Below, in pieces: positions 54,336 to 64,000 of a stretch of 64,000 nt of DNA (position 1 is its first letter; the number at the start of each line of letters is the position of its first letter). The notes beneath the pieces were generated by a model. That model did not search any database. It worked only from the letters and a program-made list of their open reading frames with translations, and was not told the origin of the DNA. The DNA lies in NCBI GenBank assembly GCA_902826615.1, contig CADEFN010000005.1, forward strand, positions 62,001 through 126,000. The letters are read 5' to 3'. The stretch comes from an uncultured Gemmatimonadota bacterium (GTDB lineage Bacteria; Gemmatimonadota; Gemmatimonadetes; Gemmatimonadales; Gemmatimonadaceae). Made by a program: the position numbers and the translations under genes.

Positions 54336-56756
54336 TTACTCCGCCCGCATGGCGATGGTGGGACTGACGCGTGTGGCGCGTCGGGCCGGCACATACGAGG
54401 CGGCGAGCGCCACCAGGGCGAGCATCACGGGAATCGCCACAAAGGTCACCGGGTCGGTGGTTGAGATGTCGTAGAGATTCCCGCGCAGCAGCTGGGCGAG
54501 GCCCAGGGCCGCGGGGACGCCGATCAGGACACCAAAACCAAGGAGCCGTGCGCCCGATCCGACGATCAGACGCAGCACGTCGCCCGGCTGTGCGCCTAAT
54601 GCCATACGCACCCCCATCTCCTGCCGACGCTGCGAGACGGTGTATGACATGATGCCGTAGAGGCCGATGGTGGCCAGGACCAGCGCGGCAACACCAAACA
54701 CGGCGAACATCATTCCGAACACACGACCCTGGAACCAGCGGTCCTGAATCACCTTGTCCATGGTGTAGAGACTGCTCACGGGAAGGTCCTTGTCGGTCGC
54801 GCTGACCGCGGCGCGTAGCGCCCCGACCAGCGAAGCCGGGTCACCAGCGGACCGCACCACCACTGCAGCTCGTGGCCAGGTGCCCTGCGTGATGGGGATA
54901 TACACCTGAGCGGACTGCGACTTGTCCGAGGGCGATATCGACGACACCACCAGATCGGCCACCACGCCGACGACAGAGGTGGGTGTGGTATCCTGCCCCA
55001 CGAGAATGGTGCGGCCGATGGGGTCTTCGTTTGCCCACTCCCGGCGTGCCAGAGTCTCGGACACAAGGGCCACCCGCGCCGTGGTTCTCCGATCGCCGTC
55101 GTTGAACTCACGCCCGCGCATGACCGGCGTGCCGAGCGTCGCGAAGTACCCCGACGAAACGGCGTTGAACGTGGCGCGCGGTTCGCGGTCGGGTTCGTAG
55201 GATCGGCCGGCCACGCGGAGGATGGTTCCGGTGCAGCACCCGCCAACGGGAAGCCACCCGGCAAGCGCCGCGCCTTGCACGGCCGCATTGCTCTCCAGGT
55301 TGCGCAGCAGGGTCGCGCGTGCTTCATCCCGGGCGGAGTCCGTCGCATAACGAGCCCCGTAAAAAGCCAGCTCTCCGGTGAGGAGTGACGGCGCGTCCAT
55401 CCCGAGCTCGGCGCGCTGTGAGCGCATGAAACTCTGCACCATCAGCGCCGCACCGACCAGGAGTACCAGCGACAGGGCGAGCTGCGTGACCACCAGGGTG
55501 GAGCGCAGCCTGCCCAAACTCCCGTGAGCACTTCCGCCGCGCTCGCCGGACTCCTTGAGCGTTCTGGCGAGTTCGGGTTGCGACAGTTTGAGGGCCGGTG
55601 CCACGCCAAAGATGAGCCCGGAGAGGATCGTGACGCCAAAGGTCATCAGGAGCACGGTCCGGTCGATCTCGAAGGTCATCCACCAGGGCACGTTGGAGGG
55701 AAGCCCCCAGTTGGTGAAGACCACAGTGCCCCAGGTGCCAAGCAGGATGCCTAACGCCCCGCCCAGCACGGCCAGCAGGAGGCTTTCGGTGAGTAGTTGA
55801 CGGATCAGGCGCGGGCGCGTCGCACCCATGGAGAGGCGCACCGCCACTTCACGCTGCCGGGAGGAACCCCGGGCGAGAAGGAGGTTGGCCACATTCGAGC
55901 AGGCGATGAGCAGTACAAAGCCCACGGCCCCGACCATGGTCATGAAGATGCCGCCAACGTAGTACTTCTGATCGTCGCTGATGGGGAGCACCCAGGCTCC
56001 CATGTCACGATTGGTGTCGGGGAATCTCGCAGCAAGGTCGCGCATGATGTCCACAACCCGGGACTCGGCCGCCTCCTGACGAACCTCCGGGGCGAGCCGC
56101 CCGATCAGCTGCCACTGGCGAAGGTCACGCTTCTCTCGTACGTCTGGCGTCGGCTCCGGCGGCAACCAGATGTCTTCCGTGTCGGGGAAGCGCACCTTTT
56201 CCTGCATGACACCGATGATGGTATAGGGTTCACCATCGACGGTGATCGGACGTCCGACGATCGATGTGTCACCGCCGAACTTGCGCTGCCACACACCATG
56301 TCCGATCACCACCACTCGGCCATCGAGGTCTTCGGACGGTTCAAAGAAACGTCCCAGCGCAGGGCGAAAGCCAAGCATGGGGAACAACGACGCCGTGACC
56401 CGTGCGCCGGCCAGGCGCTCGGGCTCGAAATCACCCGCGATGTTCCACGATCTCCAGGTAAAGGCGCCCCACTCGCTGAACATGGCCGCCGCACCAGACT
56501 GCACGTCGGCCATGTCGCGCCACGACCAGCTGCCGAAGACGTTCCGGGTTTCGTCCTTCCGCCATGTGCTCACGTGCATGATACGCGGCGCGTCCTTGTA
56601 GGGCCGCGGCTTGATCAGCAGCGCATTGACCGGGCTGTAGACAAAGACGTTGGCGGCGATGCCTAACGCCATGCAGATCACGGCAATCGCGGTAAACCCC
56701 GGCGACTTGAGGAGCGACCGGAAGGCGAAGCGGAGGTCTTGCGTCAGGGAGTCCAT
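54336..56756 (-). CDS. ADOP-type ABC permease (MacB-like), copy 1
   Basis: An 806-residue permease from ATG 56756 (MDSLTQDLRFAFRSLLKSPG); the upstream in-frame extension has no support. Same architecture as its neighbour: one helix, a large periplasmic domain (WQRKFGGDTSIVGRPITVDG), an FtsX block with ANLLLARGSSRQREVAVRLS, a second periplasmic domain, and a final FtsX block (SYTVSQRRQEMGVRMALGAQ). The gap to copy 2 is 51 bases. ADOP proteins usually lack a fused ATPase and are thought to export small molecules or peptides with MacB-type ATPases; two such ATPases are encoded in this operon. Confidence 0.93.
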   Translation of the reverse strand: MDSLTQDLRFAFRSLLKSPGFTAIAVICMALGIAANVFVYSPVNALLIKPRPYKDAPRIMHVSTWRKDETRNVFGSWSWRDMADVQSGAAAMFSEWGAFTWRSWNIAGDFEPERLAGARVTASLFPMLGFRPALGRFFEPSEDLDGRVVVIGHGVWQRKFGGDTSIVGRPITVDGEPYTIIGVMQEKVRFPDTEDIWLPPEPTPDVREKRDLRQWQLIGRLAPEVRQEAAESRVVDIMRDLAARFPDTNRDMGAWVLPISDDQKYYVGGIFMTMVGAVGFVLLIACSNVANLLLARGSSRQREVAVRLSMGATRPRLIRQLLTESLLLAVLGGALGILLGTWGTVVFTNWGLPSNVPWWMTFEIDRTVLLMTFGVTILSGLIFGVAPALKLSQPELARTLKESGERGGSAHGSLGRLRSTLVVTQLALSLVLLVGAALMVQSFMRSQRAELGMDAPSLLTGELAFYGARYATDSARDEARATLLRNLESNAAVQGAALAGWLPVGGCCTGTILRVAGRSYEPDREPRATFNAVSSGYFATLGTPVMRGREFNDGDRRTTARVALVSETLARREWANEDPIGRTILVGQDTTPTSVVGVVADLVVSSISPSDKSQSAQVYIPITQGTWPRAAVVVRSAGDPASLVGALRAAVSATDKDLPVSSLYTMDKVIQDRWFQGRVFGMMFAVFGVAALVLATIGLYGIMSYTVSQRRQEMGVRMALGAQPGDVLRLIVGSGARLLGFGVLIGVPAALGLAQLLRGNLYDISTTDPVTFVAIPVMLALVALAASYVPARRATRVSPTIAMRAE

Positions 56757-56919
56757 GACGAGCTCGGAAAAGGCGAAGAGATGATACCAGATGGGCGAGC
56801 GTCGACGGGCGCGCGCACCGGACACGAGAGCCGCAGGCGACCGCTGAGCCGGGGCTCGCTGTCGCGACCCGTCTCAACACATCAACGCGACCGTCTACCG
56901 GCCAACGGCGAACCCGCTG

Positions 56920-57998
56920 TCAGCTTAATTTCTTTAGTGCTGCCGAGGCATCCTTGTGCTTCGGGTCGAGACCCAGAGCGGTTTGATACGCGGCGCGTGC
57001 GTCATCCCTGCGGCCCTGCCGCTCGCGGACGATGCCGAGCCGGAACTGTGCGTTGGCCACCGTCGGTTCGGTCGCTTTGGGTGTCTGCGAGAGATACAAC
57101 TGCAGGGCTTCAGCACCGCGCTCCAGCCGCAACCCGGACAGACCGGCAACACGACCGATGGCAAAGAGGGCCGCCCGTTCATCGGGGTGTGCCTTGGCCA
57201 GCGCTTCGTACGTGTCGAGGGACCGCTCGTACTGTCCGCTGGTGGCGTAGAGCAGGCCGAGGCGGAACTGCATGAAGGGACGCTCGGCGGGCAGTGCCGC
57301 AGCGGCAAGGTAGGCCTGCTCCGCTTCATTCCACCGTTTGTCGCGTTCATGGAGTTTGCCGATCTCTTCCCATCCACGAAGCGGGTTCAGTCGCTTGATC
57401 TCTTCGGCCGTGGCAAAGGCCTTCTCCTTGCTTCCGCCCATGAACCCCGGCGCCTGGACGTAGAACTGGATCAGGCTCGCACGGGCCTCGACGGTCTGCG
57501 GGTCGAGCTGGATGGCGGTCTCCCACGCCGCTTTCATGCGTTTGGCCAGAAAGGGCTGGCGCAACTTGCTGGCCGCCCGCGCTTCGTTGCCGAGCGCGTT
57601 GCCGAACCACTCGAAGTAGAGTGACGTTCTGGGGCCGGTCCTGGTCGCGTTCTCGAAATGGCCAGTCGCTTCGCCCCATCGGGATTCGGCGAAGGCCGCC
57701 CGGCCGAGCCAGTAGTGTGCCGCCGCATCGTCAGGGCTGGCCTTGAGCGCGGCCTCGGCAATCTGGCGGGCCGCGCGCGAGTTTCCGGCTCTGATGGCGG
57801 CTTCGGCGGCACTTAGGTCCCCCTGCGCCAGTGCGGGCATGGCCAGCACGGCCGCCGCGGTGGCGAGCACGGCGCCTAACGCAAACCAGGTCACCACCCC
57901 GCGCACCACAAAGCGCCAGCGGGGCACGGTCCTGATGTGTTCACGAGGCAGGAGCCGCAGGTGACGGCCTGCCGGCGCCGAGACCTGCGGCTGTCCAC

Positions 57999-58002
<4 letters not shown>
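56920..58002 (-). CDS. membrane-anchored TPR protein in the efflux operon
   Basis: A 360-residue protein whose start overlaps the upstream ATPase stop by four bases (ATGA). A single membrane segment (RGVVTWFALGAVLATAAAVLAMPALAQ, about 34-60) precedes TPR repeats: AARQIAEAALKASPDDAAAHYWLGRAAF, then AEQAYLAAAALPAERPFMQFRLG, and a last repeat DARAAYQTALGLDPKHKDA. It probably acts outside the inner membrane as an assembly or adaptor factor for the transporter; this is inferred from the operon only. Confidence 0.88.
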
Positions 58003-58706
<704 letters not shown>

Positions 58707-58766
58707 GTCTGGATCAGTAGGGGTGAAAACGTGAACCTTCTCGAGTCTGGTCTGACGTGTCGCGTC

Positions 58767-60014
58767 TTATCGTTGAATCCGTACCTTCTGCACATTGTCA
58801 AACCGCGACATGTCGGACACGATGACACTGTCGCCAGGTTGCAGACCCTGCTGGATTTCGATGGTGCTCACCGAGGCGCGGCCCAGCCGCACACTCAGGC
58901 GTTCCGCCGTCTTGCCGTCAGCGCTCACCTTGAAGAGACCGACCGTGCTCTCCGGCTGTCCGTAGGCGGGACGCGCCACGTGCAGCACGTTGTCGAGTCG
59001 TTCGAGCTCGATGACCCCATCGACTGACAAATCGGCGCGTGCGCCCTTGGGCAGTGCGCCCTCGAGTGCGACTTCAACCGTGACCGTTCCATTCTGCGAG
59101 ATCGGGTCGATACGCATGACACTGCCGGCGATGAGTCCGTTGCGGGTATCGATCGACGCCTTCTGGCCGATGACGACATCCTTGACCTGCGTTTCGGGCA
59201 CCCGCAACACCGCCTTGAGTTTGCCGGGCTGGGCAACGCGCGCCAGCTCCTGGCCGGGATTCACCCACTGGCCAAGTTCCCAGTTGAGGGATTGCAGCAC
59301 GCCATCCTCGCCCGCCAGCACCCGCATCGAGGCGACCCGCTCGAGCTGGAAACGGGCAATGGCACGCAGGCGCTCCACATTGGCGCGGGCCTTTTCCAGC
59401 TGCTCATCCAGCGCGCCGGCGAGCAGGTTGAGGCGCTGCTGTTCGAGGTCCACCCGCATCTCCAGTTCAGCGGCGCTTTCCTTTGCCCGCTGTACCTCGT
59501 TGCGCGATGACAGCCCCTTGGCGTCTAGGCCCTCGAAGACCGAGGCTTCGCGGAGAGCGTTTGCGCGCTGCGTCTTGAGCTGCGCAACCGTCGCGGCTTG
59601 ATTGAGTTTGTTGCTCTCGAGCGAGGTCTTGAGTGTCACGAAGTCCTGCTCGGCCTGCGTGAGCTGACGCTGGGCGTCGAGGGACTGAAGCTGAACCTCG
59701 GGATTGCTCAGCTCGAGGATGACTGTGCCGCGGGTGACCGCGGAGCCGGGGCGTAAAGGACGGGCTTCAACACGACCCGCTGTCACCGCGGCGACAAATC
59801 GCATCTGTTCGGGCACCAGGGTGCCCGGCGCGCGGACCTGACGGATCATCGTGCCGCGCACCACGGAGTCGATCCACAGCTCGGCCCTGGCGACACCCTG
59901 CGGGCGCGCTTCCAGGTTGCTCAGCGCAACAGTCGTCGCCGCGATCGCCGCGACGCCGACCCCGATGAGAATGTTCCGCTTGGTTTTTTTGGGGGGATCT
60001 CGCTTGACGTCCAC
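58767..60014 (-). CDS. HlyD/MacA-type periplasmic adaptor
   Basis: About 415 residues from GTG 60014 (VDVKRDPPKKTKRN). The frame extends 72 codons upstream, but that would start in the terminator of the previous gene and lacks a signal. One membrane segment (ILIGVGVAAIAATTVALS) anchors it. The adaptor domain (VRAPGTLVPEQMRFVAAVTAG) is followed by a long coiled-coil hairpin (LTQAEQDFVTLKTSLESNKL through LDEQLEKARANVERLRAI), then a beta-barrel domain (LKAVLRVPETQVKDVVIGQKASI) and a C-terminal membrane-proximal part. Together with the ATPases and ADOP permeases it forms a MacAB-like efflux system. No Shine-Dalgarno is clear, so the start is moderately sure. Confidence 0.88.
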   Translation of the reverse strand: MDVKRDPPKKTKRNILIGVGVAAIAATTVALSNLEARPQGVARAELWIDSVVRGTMIRQVRAPGTLVPEQMRFVAAVTAGRVEARPLRPGSAVTRGTVILELSNPEVQLQSLDAQRQLTQAEQDFVTLKTSLESNKLNQAATVAQLKTQRANALREASVFEGLDAKGLSSRNEVQRAKESAAELEMRVDLEQQRLNLLAGALDEQLEKARANVERLRAIARFQLERVASMRVLAGEDGVLQSLNWELGQWVNPGQELARVAQPGKLKAVLRVPETQVKDVVIGQKASIDTRNGLIAGSVMRIDPISQNGTVTVEVALEGALPKGARADLSVDGVIELERLDNVLHVARPAYGQPESTVGLFKVSADGKTAERLSVRLGRASVSTIEIQQGLQPGDSVIVSDMSRFDNVQKVRIQR

Positions 60015-60186
60015 GCGTGATTGACTCGGGTGACTCGGAAGGTTCGACAACCGGAATCGTTCCGGGGTTCGAGCCTCACCAAGGGAAGAAGTGTGCCCGA
60101 CTCGCTGACGCTGTAACTCATTCGTCAGGAACCCTTTGCGAGTTTCACAGCTCCGCGGCAGCTGTTCGATGTCGGGATGGAGTGTC

Positions 60187-60222
60187 CGAAAACGAACAGC
60201 GCGACCGTAAAGGGTCGCGCTG
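60187..60222 (-). terminator. rho-independent terminator after the NlpC/P60 gene
   Basis: CAGCGCGACC (60197-60206) pairs exactly with GGTCGCGCTG (60213-60222). Read on the minus strand, the stem is followed by TTCGTTTTCGG (60196 downwards), a T-rich tail. It ends the NlpC/P60 transcript and separates it from the efflux operon. Confidence 0.8.
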
Positions 60223-60247
60223 AAGGGCAAGGCGAAAGATCAGGCCA

Positions 60248-60871
60248 TCATCCGGTGCTGTCGACCGTTTCGGTGGTCGCGAGCAACCGTCGCACGCCCT
60301 TCCAGTTCCGCCGGAACCAGGTGCCCGGCTGATCGATGGAGGCCTCGACCACGCGACGCTGAGTGGTGCTGGCATGAACGAACCGCCCGTCTCCCACATA
60401 CACCCCGATGTGTGTGACGCTGTCCCGCTCGCCGAACGTGAGCAGGTCGCCGGGCCGGAGATGGTTCACCTCGCGAGCGACCTGGAGGCCCCGCTTGGCC
60501 TGCTCGTGTGCGGTGCGAGGGAGGTCGAGGCGGAGGGCCGCCATAACGAACCGAACGAGGCTGCTGCAGTCGAGCGCGCGACCCGGCTGTTCGGCACCGT
60601 AGACGTACCGGGTTCCCAGCTGGGAGCGCGCAGCGGCGAGAATGGTGTCGCGCGCGGCAACCGAGTCGATCGGGATTTTCACCGGCTCTCCGTAGGGAAC
60701 CGCCAGCGAGTTACCAGAACGCAGCGCTTCCTTGAGGCGCTGTGCCGAGCGGCTGAATTCCTCGAACGGCTTCTTGCGCACCCGCTTGGCACGCGTCGAC
60801 TGCCCTTCGGCGACAAACGCCGAGGTGCAGCAGAGGAGTGCGAGGAGCAGAGGGCGAACGCGAAGGGTCAA
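60248..60871 (-). CDS. NlpC/P60-family cell-wall hydrolase
   Basis: A 207-residue exported protein with signal peptide VRPLLLALLCCTSAFVAEG. The C-terminal NlpC/P60 domain has catalytic Cys102 (LDCSSLVRF), His154 (THIGVYVG) and His166 (FVHAS). It would cut peptide cross-links in peptidoglycan (D-Glu-meso-DAP type). The segment before the domain (AKRVRKKPFEEFSRSAQRLKEAL) is basic and helical, with no SH3-like binding domain. It is a separate transcription unit with its own terminator, 86 bases downstream of the queD stop. Confidence 0.92.
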   Translation of the reverse strand: MTLRVRPLLLALLCCTSAFVAEGQSTRAKRVRKKPFEEFSRSAQRLKEALRSGNSLAVPYGEPVKIPIDSVAARDTILAAARSQLGTRYVYGAEQPGRALDCSSLVRFVMAALRLDLPRTAHEQAKRGLQVAREVNHLRPGDLLTFGERDSVTHIGVYVGDGRFVHASTTQRRVVEASIDQPGTWFRRNWKGVRRLLATTETVDSTG

Positions 60872-60957
60872 GGCGTGACGCGAGGCACAGGGTGAAACGC
60901 CGAAGCGAACCAGTCAGCTGAGGGACGCCGGAAAGGTCGGAATGTATCGGCAATCGG

Positions 60958-61326
60958 TCAAAACGGAACCACTTCCCCCCGGTAGATGCACCCCGTGGTG
61001 CAGGTTTCCCTGACCTCGATGGCGGCGAGCGAGGGAAGCGCTTCCTTGAGCCTTCGCCAGAGCCAGACCGCCACCACTTCGGAGGTCGGGTTCTCCAGTC
61101 CGGGGATTTCGTTGAGGTAGCGGTGATCGAGGGAGTCAATCACGGGCTTGGCCACGGCTTTGAGGTCCGCAAAATCGATCACCCAGCCCGAATGGGCGTC
61201 CACAGGGCCATCGACGCTGACCCGGACCTGGAAAGAGTGGCCGTGCAACCGGGCGCACTTGTGGTCGGGGGGCACATTGGGCAGCCGGTGGGCCGCTTCG
61301 AACGAAAAATCCTTGAAAAGGAGCAA
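60958..61326 (-). CDS. queD: 6-carboxy-5,6,7,8-tetrahydropterin synthase
   Basis: A 122-residue enzyme of the preQ0/queuosine pathway that converts dihydroneopterin triphosphate to carboxytetrahydropterin. Starting from TTG 61326 ([15 protein letters not shown]), zinc ligands fall at His13, His28 and His30 (ARLHGHSF), and the catalytic Cys at 24 (DHKCARL), the usual QueD spacing. The frame is open further upstream into queE, without a start that keeps the family length. The gene lies 19 bases after the queE stop and ends the operon. No Shine-Dalgarno is visible, so translation may be coupled to queE. Confidence 0.92.
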   Translation of the reverse strand: MLLFKDFSFEAAHRLPNVPPDHKCARLHGHSFQVRVSVDGPVDAHSGWVIDFADLKAVAKPVIDSLDHRYLNEIPGLENPTSEVVAVWLWRRLKEALPSLAAIEVRETCTTGCIYRGEVVPF

Positions 61327-61345
61327 TGGGGCGTTTGCGAGGGGT

Positions 61346-61981
61346 TCAGCGGAGGCCGAGGAGCTTGTGGGTCTGGAGGCTGAGCCGCCAGCGTGGGTGC
61401 TCCAGGCAATACTCGAGGGCAGCCCGGGTATTGGCCTCGCGGTCGGGGCCGTCCATGGGTTGCAGGGAATGGACCTGGAAGGCGAGCCCCTCAAAGGCGT
61501 GCGGGGGTGCACCCGCCTGCGGAAAGACGAGCTTGAGTTCGTGGCCGCGTGTGACCACCAGCTCCGCCCGGGCCTTGGGGCTCACGCAGACCCAGTCCAC
61601 GCCGTCGGGCACGGGCAAGGTGCCATTGGTCTCGATGGCTACCTCGAAGCCCGCCTCGTGGAAGGCCGCGATGGCCGCGTTGTCCAGCTGGAGGAGGGGT
61701 TCCCCGCCCGTGCAGACCACGAGGGGTTTCGCGTCAGACGGAGCGGAGCGGGGCCACCGCGCCGCCACGGCGCTGGCGAGGTCGGCGCCCGAGGAAAAAC
61801 GCCCCCCGTCGAGACCCACGCCCACGAAATCGGTATCGCAGAACTGGCAAATGGCACTCGGTCGGTCGAGCTCACGTCCCGACCAGAGATTGCAGCCGCT
61901 GAAACGGCAAAAAACCGCCGGTCTGCCGGACTGGGCCCCTTCTCCCTGCAGCGTGTAGAAAATTTCCTTGATGGTGTACAC
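61346..61981 (-). CDS. queE: 7-carboxy-7-deazaguanine synthase (radical SAM)
   Basis: A 211-residue enzyme from GTG 61981 ([19 protein letters not shown]). The iron-sulfur site is the QueE type with a 14-residue insertion: [19 protein letters not shown], that is C-x14-C-x2-[11 protein letters not shown] and ETNGTLPVP are the SAM-binding and following strands. It catalyses ring contraction of carboxytetrahydropterin to carboxydeazaguanine. An upstream in-frame extension overlaps queC in another frame and is rejected. It lies 19 bases after the queC stop. Confidence 0.93.
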   Translation of the reverse strand: MYTIKEIFYTLQGEGAQSGRPAVFCRFSGCNLWSGRELDRPSAICQFCDTDFVGVGLDGGRFSSGADLASAVAARWPRSAPSDAKPLVVCTGGEPLLQLDNAAIAAFHEAGFEVAIETNGTLPVPDGVDWVCVSPKARAELVVTRGHELKLVFPQAGAPPHAFEGLAFQVHSLQPMDGPDREANTRAALEYCLEHPRWRLSLQTHKLLGLR

Positions 61982-62000
61982 GGGGTCGGCAGTGGGAGGA

Positions 62001-62702
62001 TCAGGCGGCGGCGTAGCGCGTGGGGTCGGGCACCCCGGCCTGCAGAAACCCCGCGCGTCGAAGCTGGCAGGAGTCGCAATGTCCGCACGCTGCGCCGTTC
62101 GCGTCCGGATCGTAACAGCTGGTGGTCGCGGCGTAGTCCACACCTAACGAGGCGCCGGTGCGGATGATGTCGGCCTTGCTCATCGCCATCAGGGGCGTGC
62201 GCACGGTGATACGACCCGTGTCTTCCACACCAGCTCGCGTCGCGAGGTTGGCCATCTGCTCGTAGGCGGCGATGTACTCGGGCCGGCAGTCGGGGTACCC
62301 ACTGTAGTCGAGTGCATTCACCCCGATAAAGATCTGCCGCGCCTGCAGCACCTCGGCCCAGGCAAGGGCAAACGAGAGAAAGATGGTGTTGCGGGCGGGA
62401 ACATAGGTGACCGGGATCTCCTCCGAGCGCGTGTCGATGGGCCGGTCCTTGGGCACCTCCAGGGCGGAGGTGAGGGCCGACCCGCCAAACATGCGGAGGT
62501 CGATATCGGCCACGATGTGCCGGGCGACACCCCAGGCCTCGGCGGCACGACGCGCGGCGTCAATCTCGTGGCTGTGCCGCTGTCCGTACCGGAACGAGAG
62601 GGCATACACGTCATGTCCCTCGCCCTTGGCAATGGCGAGCAGCGTCGTCGAATCGAGTCCTCCACTCAGGAGGAGCACAACAGGTGAGGTTGGTGCGGTC
62701 AT
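62001..62702 (-). CDS. queC: 7-cyano-7-deazaguanine synthase
   Basis: A 233-residue enzyme from ATG 62702. PP-loop motif [14 protein letters not shown] binds ATP, and [10 protein letters not shown] is the conserved second element. Four zinc Cys lie near the C-terminus (SCYDPD ... [10 protein letters not shown]). It makes preQ0 from carboxydeazaguanine, ATP and ammonia. First gene of the queC-queE-queD operon; QueF and Tgt are not in the window, so the end product (queuosine or a preQ0-based DNA change) is not decided here. It is divergent from the LolA-like gene with 91 bases between the starts. Confidence 0.95.
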   Translation of the reverse strand: MTAPTSPVVLLLSGGLDSTTLLAIAKGEGHDVYALSFRYGQRHSHEIDAARRAAEAWGVARHIVADIDLRMFGGSALTSALEVPKDRPIDTRSEEIPVTYVPARNTIFLSFALAWAEVLQARQIFIGVNALDYSGYPDCRPEYIAAYEQMANLATRAGVEDTGRITVRTPLMAMSKADIIRTGASLGVDYAATTSCYDPDANGAACGHCDSCQLRRAGFLQAGVPDPTRYAAA

Positions 62703-62793
62703 CGTGTGTCTGCGGGTCCTCCGAAGCGAGTCATCGCGCCCGGCCTTTCCAAAACTAATTGCGCCGGGCTCGGGCCGAGGACATCGTAACCCC

Positions 62794-63585
62794 ATGTTGC
62801 CACGCCCAACTCACGCCCTCCTCGTCACGCTCGCCCTCGTCGGGTGCGCGCCACCGCCCTCCGTCTCCACACCGCCCACCCCAGCTCCACCCCGGGTGAC
62901 GGACGCCCGAGGGGTCGTCACCGCGATGCACACGCGCTACGCGGGCAAGTTCTTTTCTACGCTGCGCTTCAAGCAGAACACCACGACCACCAGCAGCACT
63001 GGTCGTGAGACCAAGGGCATCTGGAACGAGTACATCGTTCTCCCTGGCAAACTGCGCATCGACTATCAGCCGCTCACTACGCGCAGCGGCGTGCTGTACA
63101 CCGACGGACGCATTCACAGTTTTGTCGATGGCAAGGCTCAGCCGGTCCAGCGAGGGTGGAACGCGGCGCTCACGCTTATCGGGGATGTGTACGCGCAGCC
63201 GGTGGACACGACGTTGTTCCAGCTCGATTCCACAGGATTCGATCTGTCCGTGTTCCGCGAGGACGTCTGGGACGGTGCGAAGGTGTGGGTGATTGGCGCC
63301 CGAGCCGGCGACAGCACCAGTTCGCAGTTCTGGATTGATCGCGATTCGCTGCTGCTGCGGCGTATCGTCATGCGTGACACGCGGGGCACACGGCCCACCT
63401 CGACGGATATCCGGATGTACCGCTATCAGGACGTGGGTGGCTACCCGGTGGCCTTTGACGTGCACTTCCATCGCGATGGCCGTCGCTACTTCCGCGAGGA
63501 GTACTTCGACGTGCAGGTGAACACGCCGATTCCCGCCGGGACCTTTGATCCGGCACGGTGGGCGGCGTCGCAGATCAAGTGGTGA
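62794..63585 (+). CDS. LolA-like outer-membrane lipoprotein carrier-like lipoprotein
   Basis: A 263-residue lipoprotein from ATG 62794: [18 protein letters not shown] has lipobox LVGC with Cys near residue 18. The body fits the LolA/LolB half-barrel: [37 protein letters not shown], then [16 protein letters not shown] and late strands [15 protein letters not shown] and [10 protein letters not shown]. Some LolA-like paralogues are lipidated and serve in outer-membrane assembly; substrate and partner are unknown here. The long in-frame upstream extension is antisense to queC and is not real. The last 11 bases overlap the end of the convergent receptor gene. Confidence 0.8.
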   Translation: MLPRPTHALLVTLALVGCAPPPSVSTPPTPAPPRVTDARGVVTAMHTRYAGKFFSTLRFKQNTTTTSSTGRETKGIWNEYIVLPGKLRIDYQPLTTRSGVLYTDGRIHSFVDGKAQPVQRGWNAALTLIGDVYAQPVDTTLFQLDSTGFDLSVFREDVWDGAKVWVIGARAGDSTSSQFWIDRDSLLLRRIVMRDTRGTRPTSTDIRMYRYQDVGGYPVAFDVHFHRDGRRYFREEYFDVQVNTPIPAGTFDPARWAASQIKW

Positions 63586-64000
63586 CGGCGGGCTCCTGGC
63601 CCTGGCCGCCGAGCCCACCCACCAACTCACGAAGCTGAACGGAGCCCTGCAGCAGCTGCGTCGAGGCAGAGCTCATCTGCTCGCACGCTGCACTCTGCTC
63701 CTGGGTGGAAGCGCTCACCTGCTGCGCCGCGGCCGCATACCCTTCGGCGGTGCGCGAGACCGACTCCACACTCCGCGCCGCACTGGCCACAAACTGGGCA
63801 TTGCCGCGCGCGGTGTCGGCGGCGCTGGCGGCGGCACGCCGGGTGCGGGCCGCCGCGAGGGTGATGGTGTTCAGCGCCGAGTCGAGCTCACGTGATACCC
63901 CTTCGATTTCACCCACCTGGCCCACGCTGGCCTCCATGGCGCGGGTGGTGGACTCCACCCGAGACGTCACCAGCCGCGTGAGTTGCGAGACGTCATCCGC
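63575..64000 (-). CDS. C-terminal part of a methyl-accepting chemotaxis protein
   Basis: The gene continues past the right edge; 141 codons are visible. The sequence is a long heptad-patterned coiled coil (EIEGVSRELDSALNTITLAA; AEGYAAAAQQVSASTQEQSAACEQMSSAS), as in the C-terminal arm of a receptor's signalling hairpin. There is no CheR-binding NWETF-like pentapeptide at the end, which is QEPAVTT. Signal domain, ligand and partner genes lie outside the window. It converges on the LolA-like gene with 11 bases overlap. Confidence 0.8.
   Translation of the reverse strand, partial: ADDVSQLTRLVTSRVESTTRAMEASVGQVGEIEGVSRELDSALNTITLAAARTRRAAASAADTARGNAQFVASAARSVESVSRTAEGYAAAAQQVSASTQEQSAACEQMSSASTQLLQGSVQLRELVGGLGGQGQEPAVTT

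Noticed and set aside
4340-57885. GTTAGGC words as integron attC core sites (GTTRRRY)
   Set aside because: They lie inside conserved genes as Leu-Gly codons and lack paired RYYYAAC partners at attC distance; no integrase gene is present.

Overview
The window looks like a chromosomal segment of a Gemmatimonadota bacterium (Gemmatimonas-like). It is GC-rich and gene-dense. It carries two SusC/SusD-type TonB receptor pairs, a Ser/Thr kinase with a C-terminal TPR half beside an ECF sigma factor, ADOP-type MacB permeases, DUF1552/DUF1592 exported proteins, PQQ-repeat and ankyrin proteins, and a preQ0 operon. The taxonomic call is inference from gene content. I found no rRNA, tRNA, CRISPR array, integrase or transposase.

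Layout. 1-8.7 kb: the end of a small unknown gene; an NtrC/NtrY-like two-component pair; a small lipoprotein; an FmdB zinc ribbon; PBP4-type DacB; an M1 aminopeptidase; a methyltransferase; a VOC protein. 8.8-10.6 kb: a lipoprotein amidohydrolase fused to ankyrin repeats. 10.7-17.8 kb: a SusCD operon whose susD 3' end is present twice (10719-10889 and 13270-13440, 7 differences in about 170 bases). Between the copies lies a promoter-bearing insert encoding a secreted beta-propeller-like protein and a Cys-rich small protein. 18-24.7 kb: PilZ-like and DUF2164 proteins, a PQQ-repeat protein, and a second SusCD pair. 24.7-31.5 kb: a PLP decarboxylase, the kinase and its ECF sigma factor, and an exported TPR protein. 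31.5-37.5 kb: a tight CoA/organic-acid operon (MmgE/PrpD, acyl-CoA dehydrogenase, CitE-like lyase, CaiB CoA-transferase) followed by an unrecognised 424-residue protein. 37.7-44.8 kb: a beta-barrel protein and a surface-glycan-like group (membrane sulfatase/transferase, GT39-like protein, LIC_10190-like protein). 44.9-50.8 kb: a DUF1592-DUF1552-ankyrin operon. 51.1-60.0 kb: a MacAB-like efflux operon with two ATPases, two ADOP permeases, a TPR protein and an HlyD adaptor. 60.2-64 kb: an NlpC/P60 hydrolase, queC-queE-queD, a LolA-like lipoprotein, and the C-terminus of a chemotaxis receptor.

Taken together, the window is mainly about the cell envelope: uptake (SusCD), peptidoglycan and peptide turnover, efflux and surface glycans. 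It also holds signalling modules and two metabolic operons. The least ordinary region is the 2.55 kb insert at the susD 3' end.
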